A stretch of DNA of 64,000 nucleotides from Thalassovita mediterranea (GCF_001458435.1 NZ_CYSF01000002.1:112404-176403); one strand, 5' to 3'. Counted from the stretch's first letter, positions 42,627-52,277 are shown. Program-made: numbers and translations. Notes: generated from the letters alone by a model not told the origin.

Positions 42627-42917
42627 ATGCGACGTTTTCTGATCCCTGTATTGATCCCTGTGCTATCGCTGGCGACGCTGGCAGGTGCCGCGAACCAAGT
42701 GTGGGCGCAGTCGAACACGCAAAAAACGGTGGAGTGTTATTGCACCAACCGCGAAGGCGCGCGCGTTGAGCTGGGGCAGCGCATCTGTCTGGTGGTGGAT
42801 GGGCGCATGTTCATGGCCGAATGCCAGATGTCACTGAATGTGCCCATGTGGCGTGAGCTGGGCGAAGGATGCCTGACCTCCGCCCTGCCCCAAATGTCAT
42901 TTATGGATCAGGGGTAG
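42627..42917 (+). CDS. small secreted protein, cysteine-rich (96 aa)
   Basis: A signal peptide (about residues 1-27, ending NQVWAQ) is followed by a mature part of about 69 residues with four cysteines, in VECYCTNREGA, QRICLVVDG, MAECQMSL and GEGCLTSA. No family name comes to mind. It is divergent from prfA with a short intergenic space. Confidence 0.75.
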   Translation: MRRFLIPVLIPVLSLATLAGAANQVWAQSNTQKTVECYCTNREGARVELGQRICLVVDGRMFMAECQMSLNVPMWRELGEGCLTSALPQMSFMDQG

Positions 42918-42924
42918 GCGCGGG

Positions 42925-43314
42925 TTATTGCGCCGCCGCCAGCCACGCTGCCACGCGTTTGCCGTTCACGCCCAAATCCGATTTGCCAAAACGCAGACGG
43001 GCATGGATCGCCACGCCATTTTCGCGCGCCTCAACTGTGGTCAGATCGGGGAAACCCCACAGCAGGCTGCGGGTCACATAGGTGATGCGGCCCTCATCCA
43101 CGGATCCTGCCAGAACGGATGTGCGGTCCCAGCCCCGCGCCACCTGATCAAGCGCAGCCAGAGAGACTTCCGCCACGCGGATCACGCCGCCGTCGAAATC
43201 TTGATCCGTGTCGCCCTCAACCGCGGTGTGCCAGACACTGGCCTGAACCGGCGCGAGACGCACGTAGACCATCAGGCCCGCGATCACTGCCAACAGAAAA
43301 ATCAACCATTTCAT
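42925..43314 (-). CDS. DUF1499 domain-containing protein
   Basis: This 129-residue protein has one N-terminal membrane anchor (MKWLIFLLAVIAGLMVYVRL) and a periplasmic DUF1499 domain, with VEGDTDQDFDGGVIRVAEVS and RITYVTRSLLWGFPDLTTVE. The family has no assigned function. It is convergent with the 96-aa secreted protein gene. Confidence 0.85.
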   Translation of the reverse strand: MKWLIFLLAVIAGLMVYVRLAPVQASVWHTAVEGDTDQDFDGGVIRVAEVSLAALDQVARGWDRTSVLAGSVDEGRITYVTRSLLWGFPDLTTVEARENGVAIHARLRFGKSDLGVNGKRVAAWLAAAQ

Positions 43315-43407
43315 TGCATTCCCTTTCTCATCGGATTGCTTTGGTTATCTATAAGGGCGCGCAGACACGGCAGGACAAGCTTTCCGTAACGTCCCGCCGC
43401 CACCTCA

Positions 43408-44592
43408 TTAGGCAGACTGCGCGGTTTCCACCAGACGGGCAAAGAACGACGCGCCAATCGGGCTAATCTCGTCGTTGAAATCGTATTTGGTGTTGTGCAC
43501 CGCCGCGCCCTCACCGGCGCCAAGGAACAGATAGGCGCCCGGTCGCGCCTCTAGCATGTAAGAGAAATCTTCGGCCCCCATGCCACGGCTGATATCATCC
43601 ACCACATTGTTCGCACCCACCACTTCGCGGGCCACATCAGCGGCAAAGGCAGTGTTGTCGGCGGTGTTCACTGTGGCGGGATACCAGATTTCATAATCCA
43701 GCTTCGCCTCAACGCCGTAAGCGGGGCCCATGCCATCACAGATCTCTTGCATGCGCTGCATCACCATTGCCTGCACACGTTTGTCGAATGTGCGCACCGT
43801 GCCATTGATATAGGCCGTTTCAGGGATGATGTTTTCCGCCGATCCGGTGTGAATCTGCGTGACCGAGATGACCAGATCGTTCAGCGCATAATGGTTGCGG
43901 CTGCTGATGGTCTGGATCGCCTGCACGATGCCCACGGCGGCAACGACCGGATCCTTGGTTTCATCCGGATGCGCACCGTGCCCGCCAACACCGGTGATGT
44001 TGATGTGGAACGTGTCAACGGCGGCCATGATTGGGCCCGGCGTAGTCTGAAACTCCCCCAGGGGTTCGCCGGGGGCGTTGTGGATGCCGTAAACCTGCTG
44101 GATGCCGAAGCGATCCATCGCGCCCTCATCCACCATGACGCCACCGCCGCCACCGTCCTCTTCTGCGGGTTGGAAAATCAACGCAACTGTGCCGGTGAAG
44201 TTTTTGGTTTCATTCAAATATTTTGCAGCGCCCAGTAGCATGGTGGTGTGACCATCATGGCCACATGCGTGCATTTTTCCCGCCACTTTCGACGCGTACG
44301 GCAGGCCGGTTTCCTCGTCCATCGGTAGGGCGTCCATATCGGCGCGCAATCCAATGACGGGGCCGTTATCCACATGCACACCCTCGGCTGCACCCTTGCC
44401 ACGGATCAGCGCAACGATGCCAGTTTTGGCGATACCGGTGTGAATCTCGGTAATCCCAAATTCGCGCAGCTTCCCCTCAACAAAGGCGGCGGTTTCAAAG
44501 CAATCGAACCCCAGTTCTGGGTTTTCGTGCAGATGACGGCGCCATGCTGTCATTTCTTCGGCGTAGGCGGCGATACGGTTAATCACGGGCAT
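43408..44592 (-). CDS. M20 family amidohydrolase/aminoacylase (hippurate hydrolase-like)
   Basis: This 394-residue zinc-dependent amidohydrolase has the family motifs RRHLHENPELGFDCFETAAF, ADMDALPMDEETGLPYAS, MHACGHDGHTTMLLGAAKYL and QPAEEDGGGG. A dimerisation domain follows, and MGAEDFSYMLEARPGAYLFLG-type sequence near the end. Members cleave N-acyl amino acids such as hippurate or N-acetyl compounds. The substrate is not predictable here. It stands alone, divergent from mazG. Confidence 0.9.
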   Translation of the reverse strand: MPVINRIAAYAEEMTAWRRHLHENPELGFDCFETAAFVEGKLREFGITEIHTGIAKTGIVALIRGKGAAEGVHVDNGPVIGLRADMDALPMDEETGLPYASKVAGKMHACGHDGHTTMLLGAAKYLNETKNFTGTVALIFQPAEEDGGGGGVMVDEGAMDRFGIQQVYGIHNAPGEPLGEFQTTPGPIMAAVDTFHINITGVGGHGAHPDETKDPVVAAVGIVQAIQTISSRNHYALNDLVISVTQIHTGSAENIIPETAYINGTVRTFDKRVQAMVMQRMQEICDGMGPAYGVEAKLDYEIWYPATVNTADNTAFAADVAREVVGANNVVDDISRGMGAEDFSYMLEARPGAYLFLGAGEGAAVHNTKYDFNDEISPIGASFFARLVETAQSA

Positions 44593-44745
44593 TTGGGTGC
44601 GTCCTTTGGCGACTGTTGCTGTTGGTCTAGCGCGGATCGAACCGAATGCAAATGCCGGAGGATGACGGGGTTTCTTACGCGGGGTTTTCAGTCGCCAGCC
44701 CGCGGCCTAAAGTGCGCCCAACCCGTCAGCCAAGAGAGTACCCCA

Positions 44746-45579
44746 ATGACCAAGACCCGCGATGACGCGCTGATCCATTCCCCGAACGGCGGCATACCGC
44801 GCCTGCTAGAGATCATGCGCGCCTTGCGCGATCCTGACAGCGGGTGCCCGTGGGACATTGAGCAAACCTTCGCCACCATCGCGCCCTACACGATCGAAGA
44901 AGCCTATGAAGTCGCCGACGCGATTGAGCGCGAAGAATGGGGCGAGTTGAAGGGGGAATTGGGCGACCTGCTGTTCCAGTCTGTTTTTCATGCACAAATG
45001 GCGGAAGAGGCTGGGTTGTTCACATTCGATCAGGTGGCTGACACGATGTCTGATAAGATGGTTGCCCGCCATCCACATGTGTTTGGCGATGAAAGCCGCG
45101 ATAAATCCGCCGATCAGCAAGTGAACGACTGGGAAACCATCAAAGCGGCAGAGCGCGCGGGCAAGGAACAGAAGGGCGCGCTGGACGGTGTTGCGGTTGG
45201 CCTCCCTGCCCTGTTGCGCGCGGTAAAACTGCAAAAACGGGCGGCGCGGGTTGGGTTTGATTGGCCTGATGCGGGATCGGTGATCGACAAGATCGTTGAG
45301 GAATCGCAGGAGTTGGTCGAGGCCCGCGACACTCTGACCCAAGTGGAGGTGGAGGAGGAATTTGGCGACCTGTTGTTCGTCATGGCCAATTTGGCCCGCC
45401 ACCTGAATGTCGAACCTGAGGCGGCTTTGCGTGCAGCGAACAACAAGTTTATCCGGCGTTTTGAGGGGGTTGAGGCAAAGCTGCAGGAGCTTGGCAAACG
45501 TCCCGAGGACAGCACGCTAGAAGAAATGGATGCCCTTTGGGATGCGGTTAAACGCGATGAGCGGGGCATTGCTGGATAA
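44746..45579 (+). CDS. mazG: nucleoside triphosphate pyrophosphohydrolase MazG
   Basis: This 277-residue protein has two MazG domains. The first carries CPWDIEQTFATIAPYTIEEA and ELGDLLFQSVFHAQM, the second EFGDLLFVMANLARHL. It hydrolyses NTPs to NMP and PPi and limits ppGpp or aberrant nucleotides in other bacteria. The ATG at 44746 has AAGAGAG upstream; an upstream open extension lacks family similarity. Confidence 0.94.
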   Translation: MTKTRDDALIHSPNGGIPRLLEIMRALRDPDSGCPWDIEQTFATIAPYTIEEAYEVADAIEREEWGELKGELGDLLFQSVFHAQMAEEAGLFTFDQVADTMSDKMVARHPHVFGDESRDKSADQQVNDWETIKAAERAGKEQKGALDGVAVGLPALLRAVKLQKRAARVGFDWPDAGSVIDKIVEESQELVEARDTLTQVEVEEEFGDLLFVMANLARHLNVEPEAALRAANNKFIRRFEGVEAKLQELGKRPEDSTLEEMDALWDAVKRDERGIAG

Positions 45580-45580
45580 T

Positions 45581-45607
45581 CCTGATATTTTAATTCAGGT
45601 ATTGACG
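45581..45607 (+). promoter_or_regulatory. IRO-box-like palindrome and -35 element upstream of iron-binding protein gene
   Basis: CCTGATATTTTAATTCAGG at 45581-45599 contains TGA-N9-TCA, the consensus described for RirA/iron-responsive IRO boxes in alphaproteobacteria. TTGACG (45602-45607) follows immediately and could be the -35 box, so a bound regulator would block it; the -10 region is weak. The site lies 69 bp upstream of the start codon. Confidence 0.6.
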
Positions 45608-45667
45608 GCGCGCCCGCTCTGCCTCAGGTAATGGGGCAGATTTTATCTGTTCTCAAAAGAGGCCCCC

Positions 45668-46681
45668 ATGCTGACGAAAAAGACCCTTCTGCCGCTGCTC
45701 CCCCTCGCTGTTGCTGCGACCTCGGCCCATGCCGAAGGTGAGGTGAACGTCTATTCCTACCGCCAGCCGGAACTGATCAAGCCGCTGACCGATGCCTTCA
45801 CCGAAGAAACCGGAATCAAGGTGAACGTCGCCTACCTTAAAAAGGGCATGGTGGAACGCCTGCAGGCCGAAGGCGACCGTTCGCCCGCCGATCTGGTGTT
45901 CACTGTTGATATCTCGCGTCTGGCTGCAGTGGTGAACGCTGGCGTTACGCAGCCCGTCACTTCCGACGTGCTGGAGGCCAACGTGCCTGACATCTACCAC
46001 GATCCCGATGGTCACTGGTGGGGTCTGACCACCCGCGCCCGCATCGTCTACGCATCGAAGGACCGTGTGGCTGAAGGTGAGATTACCACCTACGAAGATC
46101 TGGCCGACCCCAAGTGGAAGGGCCGCATCTGCACCCGTTCCGGCACCCACCCCTACACCATCGCGCTGGCATCTGCCGTTATTCACCACCACGGTGAAGA
46201 GGCTGCCAAAACCTGGCTGGAAGGTGTAAAGGCCAACCTGGCGCGCAAACCCCAAGGCAACGACCGCGCTCAGGTCAAGGCGATTTGGTCTGGTGAATGC
46301 GATATCTCGTTGGGCAACACCTACTACATGGGCAAGATGCTGAAAGATCCCGATCAAAAGGCATGGGCCGAAAGCGTGAAAATCACCTTCCCCACCTTTG
46401 AAAACGCGGGCACCCATGTGAACATCTCCGGCGTGGCGATGACCAAGGCGGCACCGAACCGCGATAACGCGCTGAAAATGATGGAATTCCTTACCTCGCA
46501 AAAGGCGCAGGAAGTCTACGCTGACGCCAACTTTGAATACCCGATCGCCCCGGGATCCGAGGCAAACGAGCTGGTCCAAAGCTGGGGTGCGTTCACCGCA
46601 GATGACGTCAACCTGATGGATCTGGCCGCACAGCGCGCCACCGCACTCAAGCTAGTGGAACAGGTCGATTTCGACAATTGA
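45668..46681 (+). CDS. Fe(3+) ABC transporter substrate-binding protein (FbpA/FutA-like)
   Basis: This 337-residue periplasmic protein has a signal peptide (about 1-22, ending SAHA). Ferric-binding features are VNVYSYRQPELIKPL at the N-terminus and the twin-tyrosine ligand region GNTYYMGKM. The matching permease and ATPase genes are not next to it, so it must work with components encoded elsewhere. An iron-box-like palindrome precedes it and a terminator follows, so it is a separate iron-controlled unit. Confidence 0.9.
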   Translation: MLTKKTLLPLLPLAVAATSAHAEGEVNVYSYRQPELIKPLTDAFTEETGIKVNVAYLKKGMVERLQAEGDRSPADLVFTVDISRLAAVVNAGVTQPVTSDVLEANVPDIYHDPDGHWWGLTTRARIVYASKDRVAEGEITTYEDLADPKWKGRICTRSGTHPYTIALASAVIHHHGEEAAKTWLEGVKANLARKPQGNDRAQVKAIWSGECDISLGNTYYMGKMLKDPDQKAWAESVKITFPTFENAGTHVNISGVAMTKAAPNRDNALKMMEFLTSQKAQEVYADANFEYPIAPGSEANELVQSWGAFTADDVNLMDLAAQRATALKLVEQVDFDN

Positions 46682-46701
46682 TCTGTTGAATCCGTAAAAA
46701 C

Positions 46702-46732
46702 AAAGGCGCGTCCAATTGGGCGCGCCTTTTTC
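46702..46732 (+). terminator. Rho-independent terminator after the iron-binding protein gene
   Basis: AAGGCGCG (46703-46710) pairs with CGCGCCTT (46721-46728), followed by a T-run. The gene on the other strand ends 15 nt further on. Confidence 0.85.
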
Positions 46733-46746
46733 GTTTGCTGAAACGT

Positions 46747-47637
46747 TTACTGAAACGTCTGCTGTAACCGTTCTGGCAGGACGATCCGCAGGGGGGATTT
46801 GTTGAACAACTCAGGTTCCACCACGGTTTGTTTGCCTTTGCTCACCTTGGCGGCACGCAGCGCATTGGCACAGTCATCGAAGCCACCGCTGACATCGACG
46901 ATTGTACCGCGTTCGAAATTTCGCTGATCTTTTTGCCGGATCAGGTCTGGCTCTTTCCAGTTGATCCAGAACCGCTTGGGGATTTTGTCCGCATCACCCT
47001 GACGTTCTGCATGGGCGCGTGACTGTGCGACAATATCCTGACGGTCGGACATACGTTTTTGATAGTCCGGCGTGACATAATGCAGATGTGCCAGCCCAAT
47101 TTTAGCATCAATCACATAATCCCCACGCTGCAACCCATGGCCGCCAACGGTGTACACCACGCGCGAATGGGCGATGCAGGGTTTTGTGTATTTGGGGTGA
47201 ACCATCGCATTTGGATGCTGCACCAACAGCGGCTGGTCAGGATCAAAGTTGTTCGAAGGCATGATGTTCAGGCCTATCGGCGCAATGGCGTTTCCTTCGG
47301 TGCCTGCGGCCTCAAGGTGGCTGAGCAAATCCCCCTCCTTCCCGAGGTAGAGTAGAAATTCATCCACATCACTGCACACCACACGGTCATAAAAAGCCAG
47401 TAGCCCATTGGTGACCGCACCCAGCAGATCCCAGCGCTGACGATCAAGGCGAGGGGTCAATTCGTCGCGCGGTGCATGGATGATGCTGCAGCCTTCGGCG
47501 ATCTCATCAATCTTGGGGTCGCCACCGTGATTGATCACATAGAGTTGGCGACGCGGAACCCATTGTTCGTTGTGCGAAATCCACTTTTTCAGCAACCAAT
47601 AGTCACGCCAAACCATTGTTACAAAGGCAATTTTCAT
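46747..47637 (-). CDS. glycosyltransferase family 2-like protein
   Basis: This 296-residue protein of the GT2/GT92-like type (Glyco_tranf_2_4) starts IAFVTMVWRDYWLLKKWISH. It has a DxD-type motif, VCSDVDEFLLYLG, and a later HSRVVYTVGGHGL. No membrane segment. Such enzymes decorate surface polysaccharides or are single orphan transferases in Rhodobacterales. Donor and acceptor unknown. Confidence 0.8.
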   Translation of the reverse strand: MKIAFVTMVWRDYWLLKKWISHNEQWVPRRQLYVINHGGDPKIDEIAEGCSIIHAPRDELTPRLDRQRWDLLGAVTNGLLAFYDRVVCSDVDEFLLYLGKEGDLLSHLEAAGTEGNAIAPIGLNIMPSNNFDPDQPLLVQHPNAMVHPKYTKPCIAHSRVVYTVGGHGLQRGDYVIDAKIGLAHLHYVTPDYQKRMSDRQDIVAQSRAHAERQGDADKIPKRFWINWKEPDLIRQKDQRNFERGTIVDVSGGFDDCANALRAAKVSKGKQTVVEPELFNKSPLRIVLPERLQQTFQ

Positions 47638-47874
47638 TAGTGCATCCTGTATGTCGCGCCACTTTGGGGGTGCGTTTTCACAACGCTACAGCTTTGCTGC
47701 GCGCTTTCCTAGATGTGCCCGGCCTGAAGGCCTAAAAAATACAATGCAGTATGCGGCTTGATGCGGAAACAAATGTAAAAGACAGCGAAAAGCCGCGCGA
47801 CCCTTGCCTATCCCCTTGTATCCGTGCCGGAAATAGGATCAGCGTAACGCAACCAGATGCGCAGGAGGCAGGCC

Positions 47875-48816
47875 ATGAAGCCGCAAAAGATCATCATTGA
47901 TACCGATCCCGGACAGGACGACGCGGTCGCCATCCTCTTGGCGCTTGCCAGCCCAGAGGAGATTGAGGTGTTGGGCATTACTGCCGTTGCAGGCAACGTG
48001 CCGCTATCGCTGACCGAAAGCAATGCGCGCCGGATTTGCGAATTGGCGGGCCGGCCCGATGTAAAGGTGTTTGCCGGCTGTGACCGCCCGATGGGTCGTG
48101 TCCTTGTGACCGCGGAACATGTTCATGGGGAAACCGGTCTGAACGGTCCGGTGCTGCCCGATCCCACCATGCCGCTACAGGATCAACATGGTGTGGACTT
48201 CATCATCGACACGCTGCGTGCGGAACCTGCGGGTACCGTCACACTGTGCCCACTTGGGCCGCTGACCAACATCGCCACCGCCTTTGAACGCGCGCCGGAT
48301 ATTGTCGAACGGGTGAAGCAGATCGTGCTGATGGGCGGCGCCTATTTTGAGGTGGGCAATATCACCCCAGCGGCGGAGTTCAACATCTACGTCGATCCGC
48401 AAGCCGCTGATATCGTGTTTAAATCCGGCGTGTCGATTGTGGTGATGCCGCTGGATGTGACGCACAAGGCACTGGTCACCACGCCGCGCAACGACGCCTT
48501 CCGCGCCATTGGCAATCGTGTTGGCATCGCGGTGGCCGAGATGACCGATTTCTTCGAACGTTTTGACAAGGAAAAATACGGCTCCGAAGGGGCGCCGTTG
48601 CATGATCCCTGTGTCACCGCCTATCTGATCAACACCGACCTTTTCACCGGTCGCCATATCAACGTGACGATCGAAACCGAGTCAGAGCTGACCATGGGCA
48701 TGACCGTCGCCGATTGGTGGGGCGTCACCGACCGTGCGCCAAACGCTTTGTTCATGGGCGATATAGATGCGGATGGATTCTTTGCCCTGCTGCATGAACG
48801 GATGGCCCGCCTATGA
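47875..48816 (+). CDS. nucleoside hydrolase (IunH-type)
   Basis: This 313-residue calcium-dependent N-ribohydrolase has the signature IIDTDPGQDDAVAILLAL. Other conserved parts are ITAVAGNVPL, MGGAYFEVGNITPAAEFNIYVDPQAA and the late HDPCVTAYL. It splits purine or pyrimidine ribonucleosides into base and ribose. ATG 47875 has AGGAGG upstream. It overlaps the GNAT gene by 4 nt. Confidence 0.93.
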   Translation: MKPQKIIIDTDPGQDDAVAILLALASPEEIEVLGITAVAGNVPLSLTESNARRICELAGRPDVKVFAGCDRPMGRVLVTAEHVHGETGLNGPVLPDPTMPLQDQHGVDFIIDTLRAEPAGTVTLCPLGPLTNIATAFERAPDIVERVKQIVLMGGAYFEVGNITPAAEFNIYVDPQAADIVFKSGVSIVVMPLDVTHKALVTTPRNDAFRAIGNRVGIAVAEMTDFFERFDKEKYGSEGAPLHDPCVTAYLINTDLFTGRHINVTIETESELTMGMTVADWWGVTDRAPNALFMGDIDADGFFALLHERMARL

Positions 48817-49259
48817 CCGCGCTGCGGCTGGCACGGCTGGATGATCTGCCCAAGCTGCTGCCATTGGTAGAAGCCTATCACGACCACATCGGTCGCCCAA
48901 GCAATGCCGATCATCGCGCCGCCGCGCTGACCCCGCTGCTACAGGGTAATCCGCTGGGTGTTGTCTATCTGATCGGGCCACGCATCGCGCCGATTGGTTA
49001 TGTGGTGATCAGTTTCGGTTGGTCCGTGGAATACGGCGGGATGATCGGCACCGTGGATGAGGTGTTTTTGCGCCCCTCGGTGCGCGGTCGTGGCATCGGT
49101 CATGAGGTGTTGAGCGAGCTGCCCAAGGCGCTGGCTGATGCGGGGCTGAATGCGCTGCATGTCCAGATCCCCGCCGATGATGAGGTAGCGCAACGGTTTT
49201 ACAGCCGCCTTCATTTCAAATTGCGCGACGGGATGGTCACACTGACGCGTGAAGGGTAA
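48813..49259 (+). CDS. GNAT family N-acetyltransferase
   Basis: This 148-residue protein has the GNAT fold: a first strand LRLARLDDLPKLLPLVEAYH, the acetyl-CoA motif VDEVFLRPSVRGRGIGHEVL and a final strand ALHVQIPADDEVAQRFYSRL. The substrate is unknown. It is translationally coupled to the nucleoside hydrolase gene. Confidence 0.88.
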   Translation: MTALRLARLDDLPKLLPLVEAYHDHIGRPSNADHRAAALTPLLQGNPLGVVYLIGPRIAPIGYVVISFGWSVEYGGMIGTVDEVFLRPSVRGRGIGHEVLSELPKALADAGLNALHVQIPADDEVAQRFYSRLHFKLRDGMVTLTREG

Positions 49260-49308
49260 GCGTCGCTTTTGCGATTGCCTTCGCGTGGGGGCGCGTTACC
49301 TTCGGCGC

Positions 49309-50727
49309 ATGACACTGCACATCCCCTTTCAGAACAGCTACGGCACCCTGCCAGATCGTTTTTTCACCCGCCAAAATGCGGAGCCAGTGCGCGCGCCAGA
49401 TTTGCTGGTGTTTAATGACGCGTTGGCGGCGGAGCTGGGTATCTCAGCAGGAACGCCTGAGGACATGGCGCAAGTGTTCGGCGGTAACCGGATGCCCGAC
49501 GGTGCTGATCCGCTGGCTCAGGTCTATGCCGGTCATCAGTTCGGCGGGTTTTCCCCGCAACTGGGGGATGGTCGCGCGCTGCTGCTGGGTGAGGTGGTGA
49601 AGGGTGACGGGCGACGTGTTGATATCCAACTTAAAGGCTCCGGTCGCACCCCCTATTCCCGCAATGGCGACGGCCGCGCCTGGCTGGGTCCGGTCCTGCG
49701 GGAATATCTGCTGAGTGAGGCGTTCCATGCCCTTGACGTCCCGACAACCCGCGCGTTGGCGGCGGTCGCGACGGGAGAACGTGTCCAGCGTGAAACCGGC
49801 CTGCCGGGGGCACTACTGACCCGTGTGGCCAGCAGTCACATTCGTGTGGGCACCTTCCAATACTTTTACGCACAGCGCGATCTCGAGGGGTTGCAGGCAC
49901 TTTATGACTACACCCGTGATCGCCATTACCCTGAGGCGGAAACGCCCCACGACCTGCTGCGGGCTGTGATCCAGCGGCAGGTCAAACTGGTGGTGAAATG
50001 GATGGGCATCGGTTTCATCCACGGGGTGATGAACACCGACAATACCACGCTATCTGGCGAAACGATTGATTTTGGCCCCGCGGCCTTTATGGATAAATTT
50101 CATCCAGTTACGGTCTATAGCTCTATCGACCGACAGGGGCGCTATTCCTACGACAATCAGATCAATATCATCTGTTGGAACATGGCGCAGCTGGCGTCCT
50201 GTCTGGTGCCGCTGATGCCGGATGGAGAGGTTGCGGTCGCTGGATTTACCGCCACCGTGAATATGATGCCCAACCAGATCCGCGCGGAATGGCTGCGGGT
50301 GTTTGGGCAGAAAATCGGTATTGCCGACGCGACGCCAGAGGATGAACCGCTGATTGGCGATCTGCTGCGCCTTATGGCGCACCACGAGGCGGATTTCACC
50401 AACACCTTCCGCGCCTTGTCCGAAGGTGCTGAGATCAAGGATGCCAGTGACCCTGCTGCGTTCACCGACTGGCGCGCCCGTTGGCAGCAGCGTATCGCGG
50501 ATGAAGATGCGCCGCTCGACCTGATGCGCCGCGTGAACCCCGCCGTGATCCCGCGCAATCATCGGATGGAACAGATGATTGCCGCCGCAGTTAATGGCGA
50601 TATGGCCCCCTTCGATCGTCTGCTACGGGTGCTGTCGGAACCCTACACATTGTCACCTGATGATGCGGACCTTACCGCGCCGCCACAGCCCGAAGAGGTG
50701 GTTCAGGCCACCTTCTGTGGGACCTGA
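49309..50727 (+). CDS. selO: protein adenylyltransferase SelO (YdiU)
   Basis: This 472-residue pseudokinase-fold enzyme transfers AMP to protein hydroxyls. It shows the family motifs YAGHQFGGFSPQLGDGRALL, DIQLKGSGRTPYSRNGDGRA and GVMNTDNTTLSGETIDFGP. It ends without the C-terminal selenocysteine/cysteine of eukaryotic members (VVQATFCGT; a single Cys remains two residues from the end). The start is set by alignment to LHIPFQNSYGTLPDRF. Confidence 0.95.
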   Translation: MTLHIPFQNSYGTLPDRFFTRQNAEPVRAPDLLVFNDALAAELGISAGTPEDMAQVFGGNRMPDGADPLAQVYAGHQFGGFSPQLGDGRALLLGEVVKGDGRRVDIQLKGSGRTPYSRNGDGRAWLGPVLREYLLSEAFHALDVPTTRALAAVATGERVQRETGLPGALLTRVASSHIRVGTFQYFYAQRDLEGLQALYDYTRDRHYPEAETPHDLLRAVIQRQVKLVVKWMGIGFIHGVMNTDNTTLSGETIDFGPAAFMDKFHPVTVYSSIDRQGRYSYDNQINIICWNMAQLASCLVPLMPDGEVAVAGFTATVNMMPNQIRAEWLRVFGQKIGIADATPEDEPLIGDLLRLMAHHEADFTNTFRALSEGAEIKDASDPAAFTDWRARWQQRIADEDAPLDLMRRVNPAVIPRNHRMEQMIAAAVNGDMAPFDRLLRVLSEPYTLSPDDADLTAPPQPEEVVQATFCGT

Positions 50728-50738
50728 CGAGCGGCGTC

Positions 50739-51374
50739 TTAGTCTTTGAAACGATTGCGTAAACCGCGTGGAAACAGGCGTGGATTGTTGCGCACAAACT
50801 CTTCGATGACGCGGGTTAGGCCGCGCCGTCTGTTGCGGTATGTCAGGTATACCCAACCCGCACCGGCCCCAATCAGCGCACCCGCGGCGTCGACAATCAG
50901 ATCGCCCATTGTGTCCATCAGGCCGGATTTCTGCATGTTCAGACCAAACAGCTGATCCATGGAGAATTCGAAAATTTCCCAAAAGGCGCCGATCGCCATC
51001 GCAAAGCAAAACGCAAAAAACGCCATCGCGATGGGGGGCGCTGCATAGGCGTCGCCCTGAAACATCATAAAGATCAACACGAACCCGATTAGCCCAAAGC
51101 CCACCGCGCTGCTGCCGTGCATGGCGATGTCCCACCACCAAAAGGTTTCATAAAAATCAAACACCTCACCCAGAAACAACGTTCCCCCGACAAAGGCGAC
51201 GATGGCAGCGATGAAACTGGGTGGCACCTTAATGTCGGCCCAGCGGGCAACGAACAAGGGTGCCAGAGATACCGCTAGGGTTCCAAACGCCACGAAGGCC
51301 CCGGCCCAACGCCCTGCCAGCAATGATGCCAGGCCAAACACCGCCAAGAGCGTCCAGATCATCCGTGCCAGCAA
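50739..51374 (-). CDS. YjdF/DUF2238-like membrane protein
   Basis: This 211-residue polytopic protein has five to six hydrophobic segments and the DUF2238 signature residues WWWDIAMHGSSAVGFG, then AIGAFWEIFEFSMDQLFG and GLMDTMGDLIVDAAGALIGA. The C-terminal basic tail is cytosolic. Function unknown. It is convergent with selO. Confidence 0.82.
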   Translation of the reverse strand: MLARMIWTLLAVFGLASLLAGRWAGAFVAFGTLAVSLAPLFVARWADIKVPPSFIAAIVAFVGGTLFLGEVFDFYETFWWWDIAMHGSSAVGFGLIGFVLIFMMFQGDAYAAPPIAMAFFAFCFAMAIGAFWEIFEFSMDQLFGLNMQKSGLMDTMGDLIVDAAGALIGAGAGWVYLTYRNRRRGLTRVIEEFVRNNPRLFPRGLRNRFKD

Positions 51375-51428
51375 TGTTTGTTCGCGAAACAGGGTTCATT
51401 CTCCATCGTTGATGACTATCTTGAATTT

Positions 51429-52133
51429 ATGACAGTCGCTTCAGTATCGCCTTTCCGTGTCGCCAGTTACAACCTGCAAAAATGTGTCGGCCTTGACCTG
51501 CGTCGCCGTCCTGCCCGCAGCCTACAGGTGATTGAGGCGCTTGGCGCCGACTTGGTGGTTCTACAAGAGGCAGACAAGCGACTGCCGCCGCGCCCTGCTG
51601 CGTTACCGCATGGTTTGGTTGAGGCACACGGCTGGCAAATCTTACCCTTTGGACAGGTGGGTGGGTCGCTCGGCTGGCATGGGAACGCCATGCTGGCACG
51701 CCCTGATGTCGAAGTTCTGCGAACAGGCCATATTGATCTGCCGGGGTTGGAGCCACGTGGCGCAATTTGCGCCGATCTTAGAACGCGGTGTGGCCAGCTG
51801 CGCGTAGTGGGGACGCATCTGGGGCTGATACGACGCTATCGCCTGCTGCAACTGGCCGCGATCCGGCGGCATTTGGATACACTTGCGCCACTGCCCACCG
51901 TGATCGCTGGGGATTTCAACGAATGGGGCGATGAACAACCAATGTCGGCCCAATTGGGCGAGATCGAGGTGCTGGCCACCCCCGCCAGCTACCCCGCCCC
52001 GCGTCCCGTTGCTGGCCTTGACCGATTTGCCCTGTCACCAGACCTGAAGGTTTTGGACACGGGCGTGCATCGTCAACGGCCCGCGCGCATTGCATCTGAC
52101 CATCTGCCGGTTTGGTTGGATCTGCCCGCTTGA
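51429..52133 (+). CDS. endonuclease/exonuclease/phosphatase family protein
   Basis: This 234-residue metallo-hydrolase has catalytic motifs SYNLQKCVGLD, VLQEAD, GTHLGL, GDFNEWG and IASDHLPVWLDL. No signal peptide or membrane segment, so it is likely cytosolic. Substrates of this class range from DNA to phospholipids and are not predictable here. Confidence 0.88.
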   Translation: MTVASVSPFRVASYNLQKCVGLDLRRRPARSLQVIEALGADLVVLQEADKRLPPRPAALPHGLVEAHGWQILPFGQVGGSLGWHGNAMLARPDVEVLRTGHIDLPGLEPRGAICADLRTRCGQLRVVGTHLGLIRRYRLLQLAAIRRHLDTLAPLPTVIAGDFNEWGDEQPMSAQLGEIEVLATPASYPAPRPVAGLDRFALSPDLKVLDTGVHRQRPARIASDHLPVWLDLPA

Positions 52134-52277
52134 GGGCGGCACATTCACCCCCTTGCACCCTGCCCCACAGCCCGCTATCAGCGCGGCCCGCATCCAACTG
52201 TGGCCAACCACAGATCAAGCGGTTAAAACAAGATCTAGCGACACGCCACCAACAGAACCGGCGACCAGAGGACAGAC

